A stretch of DNA of 64,000 nt from CANKHA01 sp963731585 (GTDB lineage: Bacteria > Pseudomonadota > Alphaproteobacteria > Rhizobiales > Xanthobacteraceae), in contig CAVSWC010000013.1 of the NCBI GenBank assembly GCA_963731585.1, positions 1-64,000 on the forward strand, in the 5' to 3' direction. Positions 47,153 to 56,937 of the stretch are shown here, one piece after another; the stretch's first letter is position 1; each line of letters opens with the position of its first letter. Under the pieces are notes generated by a model. The model had not been told where the DNA came from. It saw nothing but the letters and a program-made list of their open reading frames with translations, and did not search any database. Both the position numbers and the translations under genes were made by a program.

Positions 47153-48241
47153 ATGCTCAAGCATCTTTTATCGACCGCAGCCGGTCTTGCCGGATTATGC
47201 GCTCTGCTGGTGCCCGGAAGCGCGGGCGCGCAGGTCAAGGCGACATATGACGAGATTGTTGCCGCGGCAAAGCGTGAGCCGCCGGTGCAGTGGTGCACCG
47301 GTTTGAGCCCGAAGGAGTCGCGCCCGCTCGTTGCCGCCTTCAAGAAGGCCTATCCCGACGTTCCTCAGGTCAACGATTTCGAGTGCGCCGGCCAGGACGC
47401 CACGCAAAGGGTAATCTCCGAGTGGAAGGCGCGGGCGCCGCAGGTCGACATCTTGGACGCCGACGACGAGATCCTTCAGACTATGGAGGACCAAAATCTC
47501 ACGCTCGTGCAAGACTGGTCGGTATTCAAGGGATCGCCGGTCGAGGTTGATCCGCGCTACATCTTCTACAAAGGAAGAATTGTCACCGTTGGGCAGGCTC
47601 ACCGCGTCATCTGGTTCAATCCGAAACTCCTGTCGTTCGAAGACGCTCCAAAAACCATCGAAGACTGCGCCAATCCGAAGTACAAAGGCATTCTGGCCGC
47701 CGATGTGCGTCCGGCGATCTTTGAATTCCTGCAGGACGCCGGTGGGCCATGGAGCGACGAGAGGCTCAAGAAATGGGCAGCCGGCATCAAGGCGAATAAC
47801 CCACTTTGGATCCGCGGCGCGGCGCATGCCTTCCAGGTGATTTCGTCGGGCGAGCGCGGGCTGATCTGTGGGCAGCAATTGCACGGCCTGTTCAGAGGCG
47901 GCATTGATCCATCCAGCCCCAATGCCCCGGTGCAGTACATCATTCCGAAGCCGTCAATCGCCCGCGACTACGACCGGTTGGCTATCGCGCCGAAGCCGCT
48001 TGCGCCGAATGCAACGGTGCTGTTCGCGGCATTCCTGGCATCGAACAAGGGACAGGCGGCAATCGCCGAGATCAACCCCGGATACGCATCGGTGTTTATC
48101 GAGGGCAGCTACACCCAGAAGGCGTATCAGAAGTTCGGCGCCGACATCCTGAGAACGTCTCAGGAAGTCATCGCGAAGGTCGCGGAGAAGCAGAACAAGA
48201 TCATCTTGGGGGAATGGGGTTTCCCCTCGCCGGCGAAGTAG
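47153..48241 (+). CDS. ABC-transporter solute-binding protein, tandem copy 2
   Basis: 362 residues, intact duplicate of copy 1. Signal peptide MLKHLLSTAAGLAGLCALL then VPGSAGAQ. Mature region VKATYDEIVAAAKREPPVQW, FECAGQDATQRVISEWKARA, IFEFLQDAGGPWSDERLKKW, GLICGQQLHGLFRGGIDPSS. Four Cys are shared with copy 1 (QWC, FEC, DCA/ECA, LIC), unusual for a periplasmic binding protein and able to form two disulfides. Followed by the permease gene. Confidence 0.92.
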   Translation: MLKHLLSTAAGLAGLCALLVPGSAGAQVKATYDEIVAAAKREPPVQWCTGLSPKESRPLVAAFKKAYPDVPQVNDFECAGQDATQRVISEWKARAPQVDILDADDEILQTMEDQNLTLVQDWSVFKGSPVEVDPRYIFYKGRIVTVGQAHRVIWFNPKLLSFEDAPKTIEDCANPKYKGILAADVRPAIFEFLQDAGGPWSDERLKKWAAGIKANNPLWIRGAAHAFQVISSGERGLICGQQLHGLFRGGIDPSSPNAPVQYIIPKPSIARDYDRLAIAPKPLAPNATVLFAAFLASNKGQAAIAEINPGYASVFIEGSYTQKAYQKFGADILRTSQEVIAKVAEKQNKIILGEWGFPSPAK

Positions 48242-48354
48242 CCGGGCTGACTGCCGACCACGGCAGACGCGCGTCTCTACAATTCCAGCGATACGCAACC
48301 TGATGGCTGCGTATCGCCGATTGCATAGCATGCTGAGAGCAAACCGATGGAGAG

Positions 48355-48380
48355 GAAGGCGGCGTGGGCGCGCCGCCTTC
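48355..48380 (+). promoter_or_regulatory. Strong hairpin before the permease start
   Basis: GAAGGCGGCG (48,355-48,364) pairs with CGCCGCCTTC (48,371-48,380), loop TGGGCG. An outer arm GGAGAG (48,349-48,354) can pair with CTCTCC (48,386-48,391). Such structures between a binding-protein gene and its permease usually lower downstream expression by 3'-end protection or attenuation. Confidence 0.5.
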
Positions 48381-48403
48381 TCAGCCTCTCCAAGGGCGGG
48401 ACG

Positions 48404-50188
48404 ATGACGGAAGTTTCGATGCCGCAAAGCGCTTTGCCGGGACGGCGCCCGCTTTCCATGGCGAGGGGCTATCTCCGCACGACCAAGGCGAATTGGGCGG
48501 TCGTCGCGGCGATCCTGCTGCTCGCGCTGTTCATCCTTATTCCGCTGACGCTCCTGGTGATCACGAGCTTTAAAACCGGGTCGCCGGGCAACCTGGAGGA
48601 CTGGACGCTCCAGCACTATGGCCAGGCCTTCTCGAGCTCGCTCGCGCTCAGCGCCTTCATCAACAGCATCGGCGTCGCCACGCTCGGGACCGTCTTTAGC
48701 CTGGCGCTCGGCGGCTTGTTTGCCTGGCTGGTCGAACGGACGGATATGCCGTCCCGGGGCGGGGCTTTTACGATCATCCTGCTTCCCATCGCAGTGCCCA
48801 GCATCCTCTTTGTCCTGGCCTGGACCGTTCTTCTCGCTCCCCGGACCGGCCTGATCAACGTGCCGCTTCGGGAACTGCTGGGCGCGCTGAACATCGTTCA
48901 GCTCAGGGATGGCCCATTCAATATCTACACCTTCGCGGGCGTCATTTTCCTCGACGCCCTGCGCGGCGTGCCCACGGTCTTTCTGATGTTCATCGCCGCG
49001 TTCCGGCTGTTCGATTCCACCCTGGAGGAAGCGGCTCGGGTGAGCGGCGCCGGCGCCTTTGACACCATCCGCCGTGTGACGCTGCCGCTGCTCGCACCGG
49101 CGATCCTGGCGGCCGCCATGTATACGTTCATCAACGGCATGGATCAGTTCGAGGCGGCCTTGGTCGCCGGATTGCCCGGGCAGGTGTTCCTGCTGCCGAC
49201 CCTCATCTACTTCACGGTCCAGATGGGCTCGCCACCCAACCATGGATTGGCGGCGGTTTACTCTGTCTTGTTCATGGCGCTGATGATCGTGGTGCTCATC
49301 GGCTACCGCAGGATCGTGAACAAGGCCGAACGCTTCGTGACCGTGGGGGGCAAGGCCTATCGGCCGCGTCCGATCGCGCTCGGCAAGTGGCGCTACCCAG
49401 CCCTCGCGCTGATCGCGCTGTTCGCTTTGGCAACCGTTATCCTTCCCGCGGTCACGCTTGGATGGCTCTCGCTGCTGCCGCCCAACGCATCGCTGGTGTG
49501 GGGATCGACAGCGCCTTTGTCCTTCGACATCTATCACGCCATGTTCACCACGCCCCGCAACATCACGATCGTGTGGAACACCGTCGTGATGTTCGCCGCA
49601 ACGGCGACGCTGACGATGGCGGTGGCATTCCTGGTGTCCTGGGCCATCGTGCGGGGGCGGTGGCGCGGCAGAGGGCTCCTCGATGGCCTGAGCTTCTTGC
49701 CCTACGCGTTTCCAGGGGTAACGGTCGCCATCGCACTGATCTTTGTGTTCCTGAACCCGCCCGGAAATCTCATCCCGATCTACGGGTCGATCTCCATCCT
49801 GGTGATCGGACTGACCGTCGGCTACATCGCCTTCGCGACCAGGCTGATGAATGGCGCAATCGCGCAGATCGGGCGCGAGCTCGAGGAGGTGGGACGCACG
49901 TCCGGAGCGGCGCAGATCGCGGTGATGTGGCGCATCACCCTGCCGCTGCTGCTGCCGGCCTTCATCTCCGGATGGATCTGGGTCGCCTCGCATGCCATGC
50001 GGTCGTTCTCGGTCACTTTGGTGCTTTCGTCGCAAAAAAACCAGGTCGTCGCGCCCGAGATTTGGCGCGTCTGGCAGCGCGGATATCTGTCGGAGGCAGC
50101 GGCCTACGGAGTCCTGCTCATGCTTATCCTTATCCCGGTCACCATCTGGATGAGGCGCCTCATGGGCAAATCGCGGATGGCTGATTGA
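48404..50188 (+). CDS. Fused two-domain ABC transporter permease (FbpB/AfuB-like)
   Basis: 594 residues with two tandem permease domains (about 12 membrane segments). Each has an EAA-type coupling loop: LEEAARVSGAGAFDTIRRVTLPLL in the first and LEEVGRTSGAAQIAVMWRITLPLL in the second. ATG 48,404 is preferred over 48,347 because AAGGG precedes it and because the upstream part is the hairpin. This architecture is used for ferric-iron importers and for several carboxylate or phosphonate importers, so iron is not assured. Intact. Confidence 0.92.
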   Translation: MTEVSMPQSALPGRRPLSMARGYLRTTKANWAVVAAILLLALFILIPLTLLVITSFKTGSPGNLEDWTLQHYGQAFSSSLALSAFINSIGVATLGTVFSLALGGLFAWLVERTDMPSRGGAFTIILLPIAVPSILFVLAWTVLLAPRTGLINVPLRELLGALNIVQLRDGPFNIYTFAGVIFLDALRGVPTVFLMFIAAFRLFDSTLEEAARVSGAGAFDTIRRVTLPLLAPAILAAAMYTFINGMDQFEAALVAGLPGQVFLLPTLIYFTVQMGSPPNHGLAAVYSVLFMALMIVVLIGYRRIVNKAERFVTVGGKAYRPRPIALGKWRYPALALIALFALATVILPAVTLGWLSLLPPNASLVWGSTAPLSFDIYHAMFTTPRNITIVWNTVVMFAATATLTMAVAFLVSWAIVRGRWRGRGLLDGLSFLPYAFPGVTVAIALIFVFLNPPGNLIPIYGSISILVIGLTVGYIAFATRLMNGAIAQIGRELEEVGRTSGAAQIAVMWRITLPLLLPAFISGWIWVASHAMRSFSVTLVLSSQKNQVVAPEIWRVWQRGYLSEAAAYGVLLMLILIPVTIWMRRLMGKSRMAD

Positions 50189-50237
50189 TAGGAATGAAAT
50201 GACCGCCGCTGGCGGTCGTACCAAGCAGGGATGTGGA

Positions 50238-51349
50238 ATGCTCACCGTAAGGAATCTGCGCAAGACGTTTAAGTCCAACGGCAAGAAGGTCAACGTCGTC
50301 GACGGGGTGAATTTCACAGTCGGCGCCGGCGACTTCTTCACGTTGCTTGGCCCAAGCGGCTGCGGAAAGAGCACGACCCTTCGCTGCATCGCCGGCCTCG
50401 AGAAGGTTTCCAGCGGCACCATCGAGATCGACGGCGAGGTCGTCGCGTCCGAACACGTATCACGCCGAGCCTAACCAACGCCCGATCTCGATGGTGTTCC
50501 AGTCTTACGCCATCTGGCCGCATATGACGGTGCTGGAGAACGTCATGTTCCCGCTGTCGTATCGCGGATCCCGCGGAGCCGGCAAGGAGGAGCGGCGCAC
50601 ACGCGGCATGGAGGCGCTCAAGATGGTCCAGCTCGATCATCTTGCCGACCGCGACGCGCCGTTCCTGAGCGGCGGACAACAGCAGCGCGTTGCGCTCGCG
50701 CGCGCCCTCGTCGTGCGTCCGAAGCTGCTTCTGCTCGACGAGCCGCTGAGCAATCTTGACGCCAAGCTGCGCGAGGAGATGCGGTTCGAGATCAAGGAAC
50801 TGACAGAGCGGCTTGGGATATCGACGATCTACGTCACGCATGATCAGGCCGAGGCGTTGTCGATGTCCGACCAGATCGCCGTCATGTCGGACGGAAAAAT
50901 CCTGCAGATGGGATCGCCGAGAGAAATCTACCTCGAGCCGACCTCGCCGTCGGTCGCGCGAATCGTCGGCAATGTGAATGTCCTGAAGGGAACGATCGCC
51001 GGCGCGACCGATCACGACCGACGAGGTGGAAGTCAGCCTGCCAAGCGGGAGCCTTATGCGCTGTCGCCGCGGCAGGGACGGGGTGAACCCCGCGAGCGTG
51101 TCGGTGGTGTTCAGGCCGGAACTGGTCCGTCTCAGTCTGGACGACCGGGCAACTGCTCAGGCCCAGGGGCCATCGATGAACAGCATGCGCGCCCAGGTGA
51201 CTCGGGTCGACTTCACCGGCGATCACCTGAAGGCCTATCTGGAGACCTCGGACGGGCCGGTGATAGCGAAACTGGCGCCGGACCTGATCTTGACCGTCGG
51301 CAGCGATGTCACGCTTCTCATCAAGACGGAGCACTGCGTGGCGCAGTGA
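50238..51349 (+). CDS. ABC transporter ATP-binding protein, two +1 frameshifts
   Basis: ATPase of the same importer. Walker A GPSGCGKSTT, Q-loop VFQSYAIWPHMTV, signature LSGGQQQRVALARAL, Walker B LLLLDEPLSNLDAKL, H-loop YVTHDQAEALSM. The C-terminal TOBE/MalK-like domain reads VARIVGNVNVLKGTIAG then VFRPELVRL and MNSMRAQVTRVDFTGDHLKAYLE. Extra bases near 50,455 and 51,018 break the frame. ATG 50,238 from homology. Confidence 0.9.
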
Positions 51350-51367
51350 CCGGGCAGCGGCCAGCTT

Positions 51368-51451
51368 GTAGCCCGGATGGAGCGAAGCGCAATCCGGGTT
51401 TCCCGCAGCCACACCATAACCCCGGATTTCGCTTCGCTTCATCCGGGCTAC
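51368..51451. repeat. REP-like inverted repeat at the end of the importer operon
   Basis: Left arm 51,368-51,398 (starts GTAGCCCGGATGGAGCGAAG) and right arm 51,421-51,451 (ends CATCCGGGCTAC) are near-perfect inverse copies with a 22-nt spacer. Sequences of this type are scattered between genes in Bradyrhizobium-like genomes. Here it separates two convergent transcription units. Confidence 0.75.
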
Positions 51452-51466
51452 GGCTACGATGCATCG

Positions 51467-52522
51467 CTAAACCAATTGTTTCGGCAGGCTGAGGTCGAAC
51501 AGTGACATCACATTGTCCCGCGCGATCAGGCGCAGTTCTTCGTCGGTGATGCCCGGAATCTCCTCGATAAAGTCGACGGGAAGCTCAACGCCCGCATCCA
51601 TGTTGTAATCGGTGCCGAGGACGAACCTGTCCGCTCCGATCCGATCGATGAGGAAGCGGATCAACTCCGCGTCGTGGCTGATCGTGTCGTAATGAAAGCG
51701 GCGCAGATACGCGCTCGCCGGCTGCTTCACGTGCGCGAGCTCCGGCCGTCGCGCGATACCATTGTCCCACCGCCCGACCAGCCAGGGGAACGAGCCGCCC
51801 GCGTGCGGCATCAGTATCTTCAGGTCGGGAAAGGCGTCGAGCACGCCGCCGAAGATGAGACTGGCAGCGCCGATGGCGGACTCGTGCGGATTTCCGACCA
51901 CGTTGCGCATGTGGTAGTCCGCAAGACGGTCGGTGCCGCCGCAAGGCGCCACCGGATGCAGGCACAGCGGAAGCCGCTTCGCCTCGCAGAATTCGTAGAT
52001 CGGCCAGAACGACTTGTCGTCGAGGTTGATGCCGTTGACGTGCATCGCCGCGTAGGCGCAGCACATGCCGGGGATGTCTGCCGCGCGCTCGAGCTCCTTG
52101 AGCGCAAGGGCCGGGGACTGCAGCGGCAGGGTGATGGCGCCGCGGATTTGTGAGGGGTGCTTGCGGATCGCCGTCGCCGCAGGCGTCGTTGAAGGTGCGG
52201 GCGAGCTCGAGGCCGAGGCCTTCCGGCGCCCAGAACACCATCGGGTTGGTGAGCGACAGAATGCGCATATCGAGGCGCGCCGGCGCCATGGATTCGATGA
52301 CGCAGTCGAGGTCGATCATGTCGGGCGCGAAGGTCTGCCGGAACGGCAGCCCGCCTCCTTCGGCCGTCCGATAGCCTTTGCTTGTTCTGGCCGAGGACAA
52401 CGCCGTGCTTCGGCCCTTCGCGCTCCAGCAGTTCCATCCATTCCGGCGGAAACCAGTGCGCGTGGGCATCGATGCCGCAACAGGGGCAGCGCGGATTGTT
52501 GGCTCTCTTCTTGTGCGTCCAT
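51467..52522 (-). CDS. ACMSD-like amidohydrolase A, frameshifted
   Basis: Metal-dependent decarboxylase/hydrolase related to aminocarboxymuconate-semialdehyde decarboxylase. RANNPRCPCCGIDAHAHWFPPEW holds the HxH metal motif preceded by a CPCC pair. Downstream: LPFRQTFAPDMIDLDCVIESM, RILSLTNPMVFWAPEG, HVNGINLDDKSFWPIYE, LPLCLHPVAPCG, ILMPHAGGSFPWLVGRWDNG, FVLGTDYNMDAG. ATG 52,522 (MDA) joins KKRANNP after one extra base. Further shifts near 52,385, 52,180 and 52,080. 28 nt from paralogue B, same strand. Confidence 0.83.
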
Positions 52523-52550
52523 GGACTATCCTGCGGCGGGGTTTGATCGT

Positions 52551-53588
52551 TCAGAATTCGAACAGCGACTTCGCCGTTTCGCTCATGATCTGTGTTCTTT
52601 CGGCCTCCGTCAGGCCGGGTATCTGCTCGACGAAGTCGACCGGAAACTCGTAGCCGGCATCCCAATTATAGTCGGTGCCGATCACGACGCGATCCGCGCC
52701 GACCATCTCGATCAGGTAGCGCATGATCTGCGGGCTGTGGCTGATCGTGTCGTAATGAAAGCGGCGCAGATAGGCGCTCGCCAGCTGCTTCATATGCGCG
52801 AGCTCCGGGCGCCGCCGGACGCCGTTGTCCCAGCGGCCGATGAGCCAGGGGAACGAGCCGCCCGCGTGCGGCAGCAGGATCTGCAGATCCGGGAAGGCGT
52901 CGAGCACGCCGCCGAAGATCAGGCGAGGCGGCGCCGATCGCTGATTCATGCGGATTACCGATGAGGTTGGAGAGATGATACTTGCCCATCCGCTCCTTGC
53001 CGCACGGCGCCACGGGATGCAGGCAGAGCGGCAGCTTGAGGGCGGCGCAGCGCTCGTAGACCGGCCAGAACGAGCGGTCGTCGAGGTTCACGCCGTTGAC
53101 GTGCAGCGCCATGTAGACGCAGCACATGCCGGGCAAGCCGCGCGGCGCGCTCCAGCTCCTCGATCGCCAGCCGCGGCGCCTGCATGGGCAGCATGATCGC
53201 GCCGCGCAGCTTCGTTGGATGCGCCTGACAGGCGGCCGAGCAGGCGTCGTTGAAGGTTTGCGACAGCTTCATGCTGAAGCTGTCCGGGGCCCAATACACC
53301 ATCGGATTGGTCAGGGAGAGGATGCGCAGGTCGATGCGCGCCTTCTCCATGTTCTGCAGGATGGTCGGGAGCTCCGTCATGTCCCGCGGAAAGGTCTGCC
53401 GGAACGGAAGCTTCGGGCCGTCGACCATGCGCAGCCCGTGCTCGTTCGGTGCTCACGAAGGCGCCGTTCGCCGCGCCCTCTCGCTCGAGCAGGTTGATCC
53501 ATTCCTCCGGAAACCAGTGCGCATGCGCGTCGATCGCGCACCAGGGGCAACCAGGCAGGCGGGCCTTCTCGCTACCGACCATGGTCAT
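52551..53588 (-). CDS. ACMSD-like amidohydrolase B, frameshifted
   Basis: Tandem paralogue of A. MVGSEKARLPGCPWCAIDAHAHWFPEEW again has a CPxC pair before HxH. PKLPFRQTFPRDMTELPTI, ILSLTNPMVYWAPDSFSMKL, HVNGVNLDDRSFWPVYE, CLHPVAPCGKERMGKYHL, ILLPHAGGSFPWLIGRWDNGV and VVIGTDYNWDAGYEFPVDF follow. Frame changes near 53,450, 53,140 and 52,935. Start ATG 53,588 or 53,582. It lies 5 nt after the DapA-like gene. The metal ligands are present, so a decarboxylase or lactonase reaction is expected. Confidence 0.83.
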
Positions 53589-53593
53589 CCGCT

Positions 53594-54606
53594 TCAGACC
53601 GCCTGACGGAGAGCCTTGGGCTTCGCGTGCTGGCGGAGCTTCGCGAGCAGACCGCTCGCTTCGAGATCCGCGCGGAGCGCCTCGCGGCCTTCCGCGCTCA
53701 TCGTCGCGCAGGGAGTGCGGACCGGGCCGCCCACCATGCCGAGCAGCTCCATCCAGACCTTCTGCTCGTGAACCGGCAGCGTCCGACGGCGCGGCCATAG
53801 CCGGTGATCCACTTCGCATGCACGGCGCGATAGGGATTGACGCTGCGCGCAGATCGACGACCGCCTTGTTCATGTCGCCCGCGCGAACTGCCTCGGTGTA
53901 GTCGTGGACGGGCAGGTGGCCGGGAACCTGGTAGAGATGCGGACAGAAGTTCAGCAGCCATTCGTCGCCCATGACGGCGGCGTTGTAGAGCCACGGCGTC
54001 TCGTCGGCGACGCTGACCACGATTTCCTTGCCGACTGCCTCGCGCAGGTTGATCGTAGCGGCCGGCGACGGGCCGCCCTGCTTGAAGCCGCAGATATTCG
54101 GAATGGTGGCAAGGCGCTTCGCGAGCTTTTCGGTGATCGGGTAGTAAGCCTGCGGGATGTTGAAGAGGACGATGCCGATATCGACGCGGTCGGCCACGAA
54201 CTTATAGAAATCGTAGACGGCATCGTCGCTGTTGGACGCGACGTAGGGCGTCAGGATGATGGCGAAATCGACTCCCGAGTCCCAGGCGTGCCGGCAGAGA
54301 TTGACCACCTCGTAGGGGTTCTGGTGGTGGCAGCCGGCGATCAGCGGGATGCGGCCTTTCGCGGCCTGCGACGTTGATCTCGTGAACGCGCATCCGCTCC
54401 TGGTTCGTCATCGACCAGAACTCGGCGACGTTGCCGAGGCAGTAGTGACCGGCGATCTTCAGCTCGCTGATGCAGTGATCGAGATTGAAAGCCGTTCCGG
54501 CCTCATCCAGGCGGTCGTCCGCGGTGAAGTTGGTCGGCAGCGCGGTCCAGACGCCCTTAAGATTGGTGCGGGCGTATTCCTTGGCTTCGTTCTTGCGATA
54601 TTTCAT
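53594..54606 (-). CDS. DapA/NAL-family aldolase-lyase A, frameshifted
   Basis: Class I aldolase superfamily (dihydrodipicolinate synthase / N-acetylneuraminate lyase). LKGVWTALPTNFTADDRLDE at the N-terminus; TPYVASNSDDAVYDFYKFVA; FNIPQAYYPI; the Schiff-base Lys in NICGFKQGG; C-terminal EGREALRADLEASGLLAKLR. Frame changes near 54,370, 53,850 and 53,780. The Lys-containing loop is intact. These enzymes cleave or form C-C bonds with pyruvate, or dehydrate sugar acids. Confidence 0.83.
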
Positions 54607-54635
54607 GGGGCTCCTCCCGAAGGGGTTTAACGATG

Positions 54636-55190
54636 TCAGGTGTCAAGAAACGGATCTGCCGCACCTTCCAGAACCGGAACCTCAAAAGCGACGATCGTCA
54701 TTGAGATCAGGCCATAGTAGCCGATGATGCCCACAAGATCGACGAGGGATCGGCTGTCGAGTTCGCTGACGGCCTTCCGGGAGGTTGCCTCCGACACCTT
54801 GCGGTTATGCAGAAGCTCGTGCGTGAAGCCGTGCACGGCCGCTTCATCGGAACGATCGAAGGTCGGCTGCTTGCCGGTCCGGATCGCTTCGACCACCTCA
54901 GAAGTAAGCCCTGCCTTGAGCGCGATCGGTGCGTGCACGGCCCACTCGAAGCCTGCCTTCCAATAGGCGCCCGTGGTGATGATGGCGAGTTCCGACAAGC
55001 GGGCCGGCAAGACCGTACCGTAGCGGCAGAAGGCGCCGAGAGCCTGTGCGCGATCGGCCAGTTCCGGCGAGTTGATCCACACGCGGAGCGGCCCCTGCAC
55101 GACACCGCGCGGACCCGACAGGATGGCATCGTAAACGCGGCGCTGCTCCGGCGAGAGATTTTCGACGACGAGATCGGGCAGGCGCGGCAT
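54636..55190 (-). CDS. Carboxymuconolactone-decarboxylase-family protein
   Basis: 184 residues, intact. SPEQRRVYDAILSGPRGVVQGPLRVWINSPELADRAQ and LSELAIITTGAYWKAGFEWAVHAPIALKAGL form the family's helical core. The AhpD-type CxxC is absent, and the EWxxH block resembles carboxymuconolactone decarboxylases, so a decarboxylase or binding role fits better than a peroxidase. Same strand as neighbours. Confidence 0.87.
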   Translation of the reverse strand: MPRLPDLVVENLSPEQRRVYDAILSGPRGVVQGPLRVWINSPELADRAQALGAFCRYGTVLPARLSELAIITTGAYWKAGFEWAVHAPIALKAGLTSEVVEAIRTGKQPTFDRSDEAAVHGFTHELLHNRKVSEATSRKAVSELDSRSLVDLVGIIGYYGLISMTIVAFEVPVLEGAADPFLDT

Positions 55191-55250
55191 GAATTACTCC
55201 GGTTGAGCGCGCGGCGTCAGTCCTGATGGCGATCAGCGGGCCGAACCTTC

Positions 55251-56184
55251 TCACCACCCATGCTGTTCGGTCGCCAAGATGTCCAGCCGGTCGAGCTCGG
55301 CTTCGAGTTGCTTGGCCCTTTCCGCCGTGACTGGCCGGTTCGGCAGACGCGGGTTACCCACCGGCCGGCCCATGATAGCCCACATGGCTTTGGTCGGAGC
55401 GGGATACTCGCCCTTGGTCAGGGCGTACATCGTCGGCCATCTTGTCCTGCAGCGGCAGCGCCTCGGCGAGCCTTCCGGCCTTTGTTGCCTCATAGAGATC
55501 GCGAACGAGCTTCGGACAGATGCCGCTCTGGATCGACATGCAGGCCACTCCGCCCAGGGTCAGTGAGGGGATCGTCCACTCCGTTCCGACGAAAAGGCCG
55601 AAGTCTGGCCGAACGCTGCGGCCGGCCCGGCCGAGCGCCATGTAGGTTTCCCAGTTGTGACTGGCTTCCTTCACGCCGATGAGCTGCGGAAATTCCTTCA
55701 TCAGGCGGATCAGCAGGTCGGGCGTGATGCCGACGCCATCCATGATGGTCGGCGAACTGTAGCCGATGAAAGGCAAGCCCGTGGCCGAGATGATCGCCGC
55801 AAAATGCTCGTAGAGCGCCCCGACCGGCGGCTTCCAGTAATACGGGCTGATCGCCATGATGCAGTCCGCGCCGGCTTTCTCGGCATGCTTCGCCAGCTCC
55901 ACCGCCTGATCGGTGCCCGGCGTGGAAACGTTCACGATCACCGGCGTGCGGCCGTTGCTGGCTTCGACAGCCGCTGCCGCGAGCGCCTTCCGCTCGTCCT
56001 GGGTGAGATTGAGCGACTCAGCAAGATGAAGATTGATGCAGAGCGCGTCACAGCTTTGCTTCATCAGAAACTCGACCACGCGCCCAAACAAATCGAGATC
56101 CAGCTCGTTTGCGGCGGTGAACGGCGTGATGGGGCACTGAATGATCCCGCGTGGAACGCTGGTCATCCCCTTCTTCGCTGGCAT
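55251..56184 (-). CDS. DapA/NAL-family aldolase-lyase B, one frameshift
   Basis: About 310 residues. MPAKKGMTSVPRGIIQCPITPFTAANELDLD; ISPYYWKPP; GYSSPTIMDGVGITPDLLI; Schiff-base Lys in LIGVKEASHNW; GTEWTIPSLTLGGVACMSIQ. Frame change near 55,435 to YALTKGEYPAPTKAMWAIMG. GAGGGGA precedes ATG 56,184. Only moderately similar to lyase A. The Cys/Ser-rich active site (GYSSPTI) differs from DHDPS, so a role in lysine synthesis is unlikely. Confidence 0.86.
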
Positions 56185-56257
56185 GGTTTCCCCTCTTCTG
56201 TACCGGGCGCGCCCTTCGAGCGGGCGTGCGCCTGGCAACAACCGCCGGCTTGCGGGG

Positions 56258-56884
56258 CTATTTGCCCTCGATCCAGTTCCGGGCTTTCTCGCGCACCACG
56301 TCCTCCTGCGGCGTGCCCCTGATGCAGAGATCGCCGACAGGCTCGGAACCGTGTTTCTGGTTACGCCACAAATGCAGGCGTATCTGTTTTGGGTATTTGG
56401 CTAATTCCTTCGGATCCAGGTGCTCGGAGAGGTCGACGCCGGGGTCGACCGCATCCACGCGGTCCCTTTCGTAGACCGCGAAACGGCGCCAGATCTTCCA
56501 CTCCCCCCGCTCCTTTGCGAGCAGGTGTATCCTGCGGCTCCAGGTAATGAAATCCATCTCCACGCCGTCGATTCCGCGCCGCATATAAAGGCTGATATCG
56601 CACTCGGCGGTCGCACGATCGCCGTTGATCACGATCCAGTGGCTGCTGGCGACATGCTTTTGCTCGCCGCCTTCCTCACGAGCGACGTTTAGTTTCTTGC
56701 TCGCGGCTTTGACGAAATCGGCCGGTTTGCCCTTCCACCATGAAGAGGTGAACTCGGCTTCCGAGTGGTAGCATTCCGCCAACTCGTTCCAAAAGCCGGA
56801 ATCCCGCGTAACGATCGATTTGGAAATGAGGTTGAGGATTTCGCTCCTGTCGATCGATTCCTGCAATTTTTTTTCGTCAATCAT
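56258..56884 (-). CDS. NTF2/SnoaL-like protein
   Basis: 208 residues. IDRSEILNLISKSIVTRDSGFWNELAECYHSEAEFTSSWWKG is a typical SnoaL-like start, followed by HWIVINGDRATAECDISLYMRRGIDGVEMDFITWSRRIHLL. It resembles small subunits of aromatic hydroxylases and SnoaL-type cyclases/dehydratases. A C-terminal extension (~60 residues, HLWRNQKHGSEPVGDLCIRG) is unusual. AAGGAG precedes ATG. Possibly a partner of the adjacent LLM monooxygenase. Confidence 0.8.
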   Translation of the reverse strand: MIDEKKLQESIDRSEILNLISKSIVTRDSGFWNELAECYHSEAEFTSSWWKGKPADFVKAASKKLNVAREEGGEQKHVASSHWIVINGDRATAECDISLYMRRGIDGVEMDFITWSRRIHLLAKERGEWKIWRRFAVYERDRVDAVDPGVDLSEHLDPKELAKYPKQIRLHLWRNQKHGSEPVGDLCIRGTPQEDVVREKARNWIEGK

Positions 56885-56937
56885 GAGCAACAGTTCTCCT
56901 TTGCGTTCCTCTGGCCGCTTCCCACGTTTGCGAGGGG

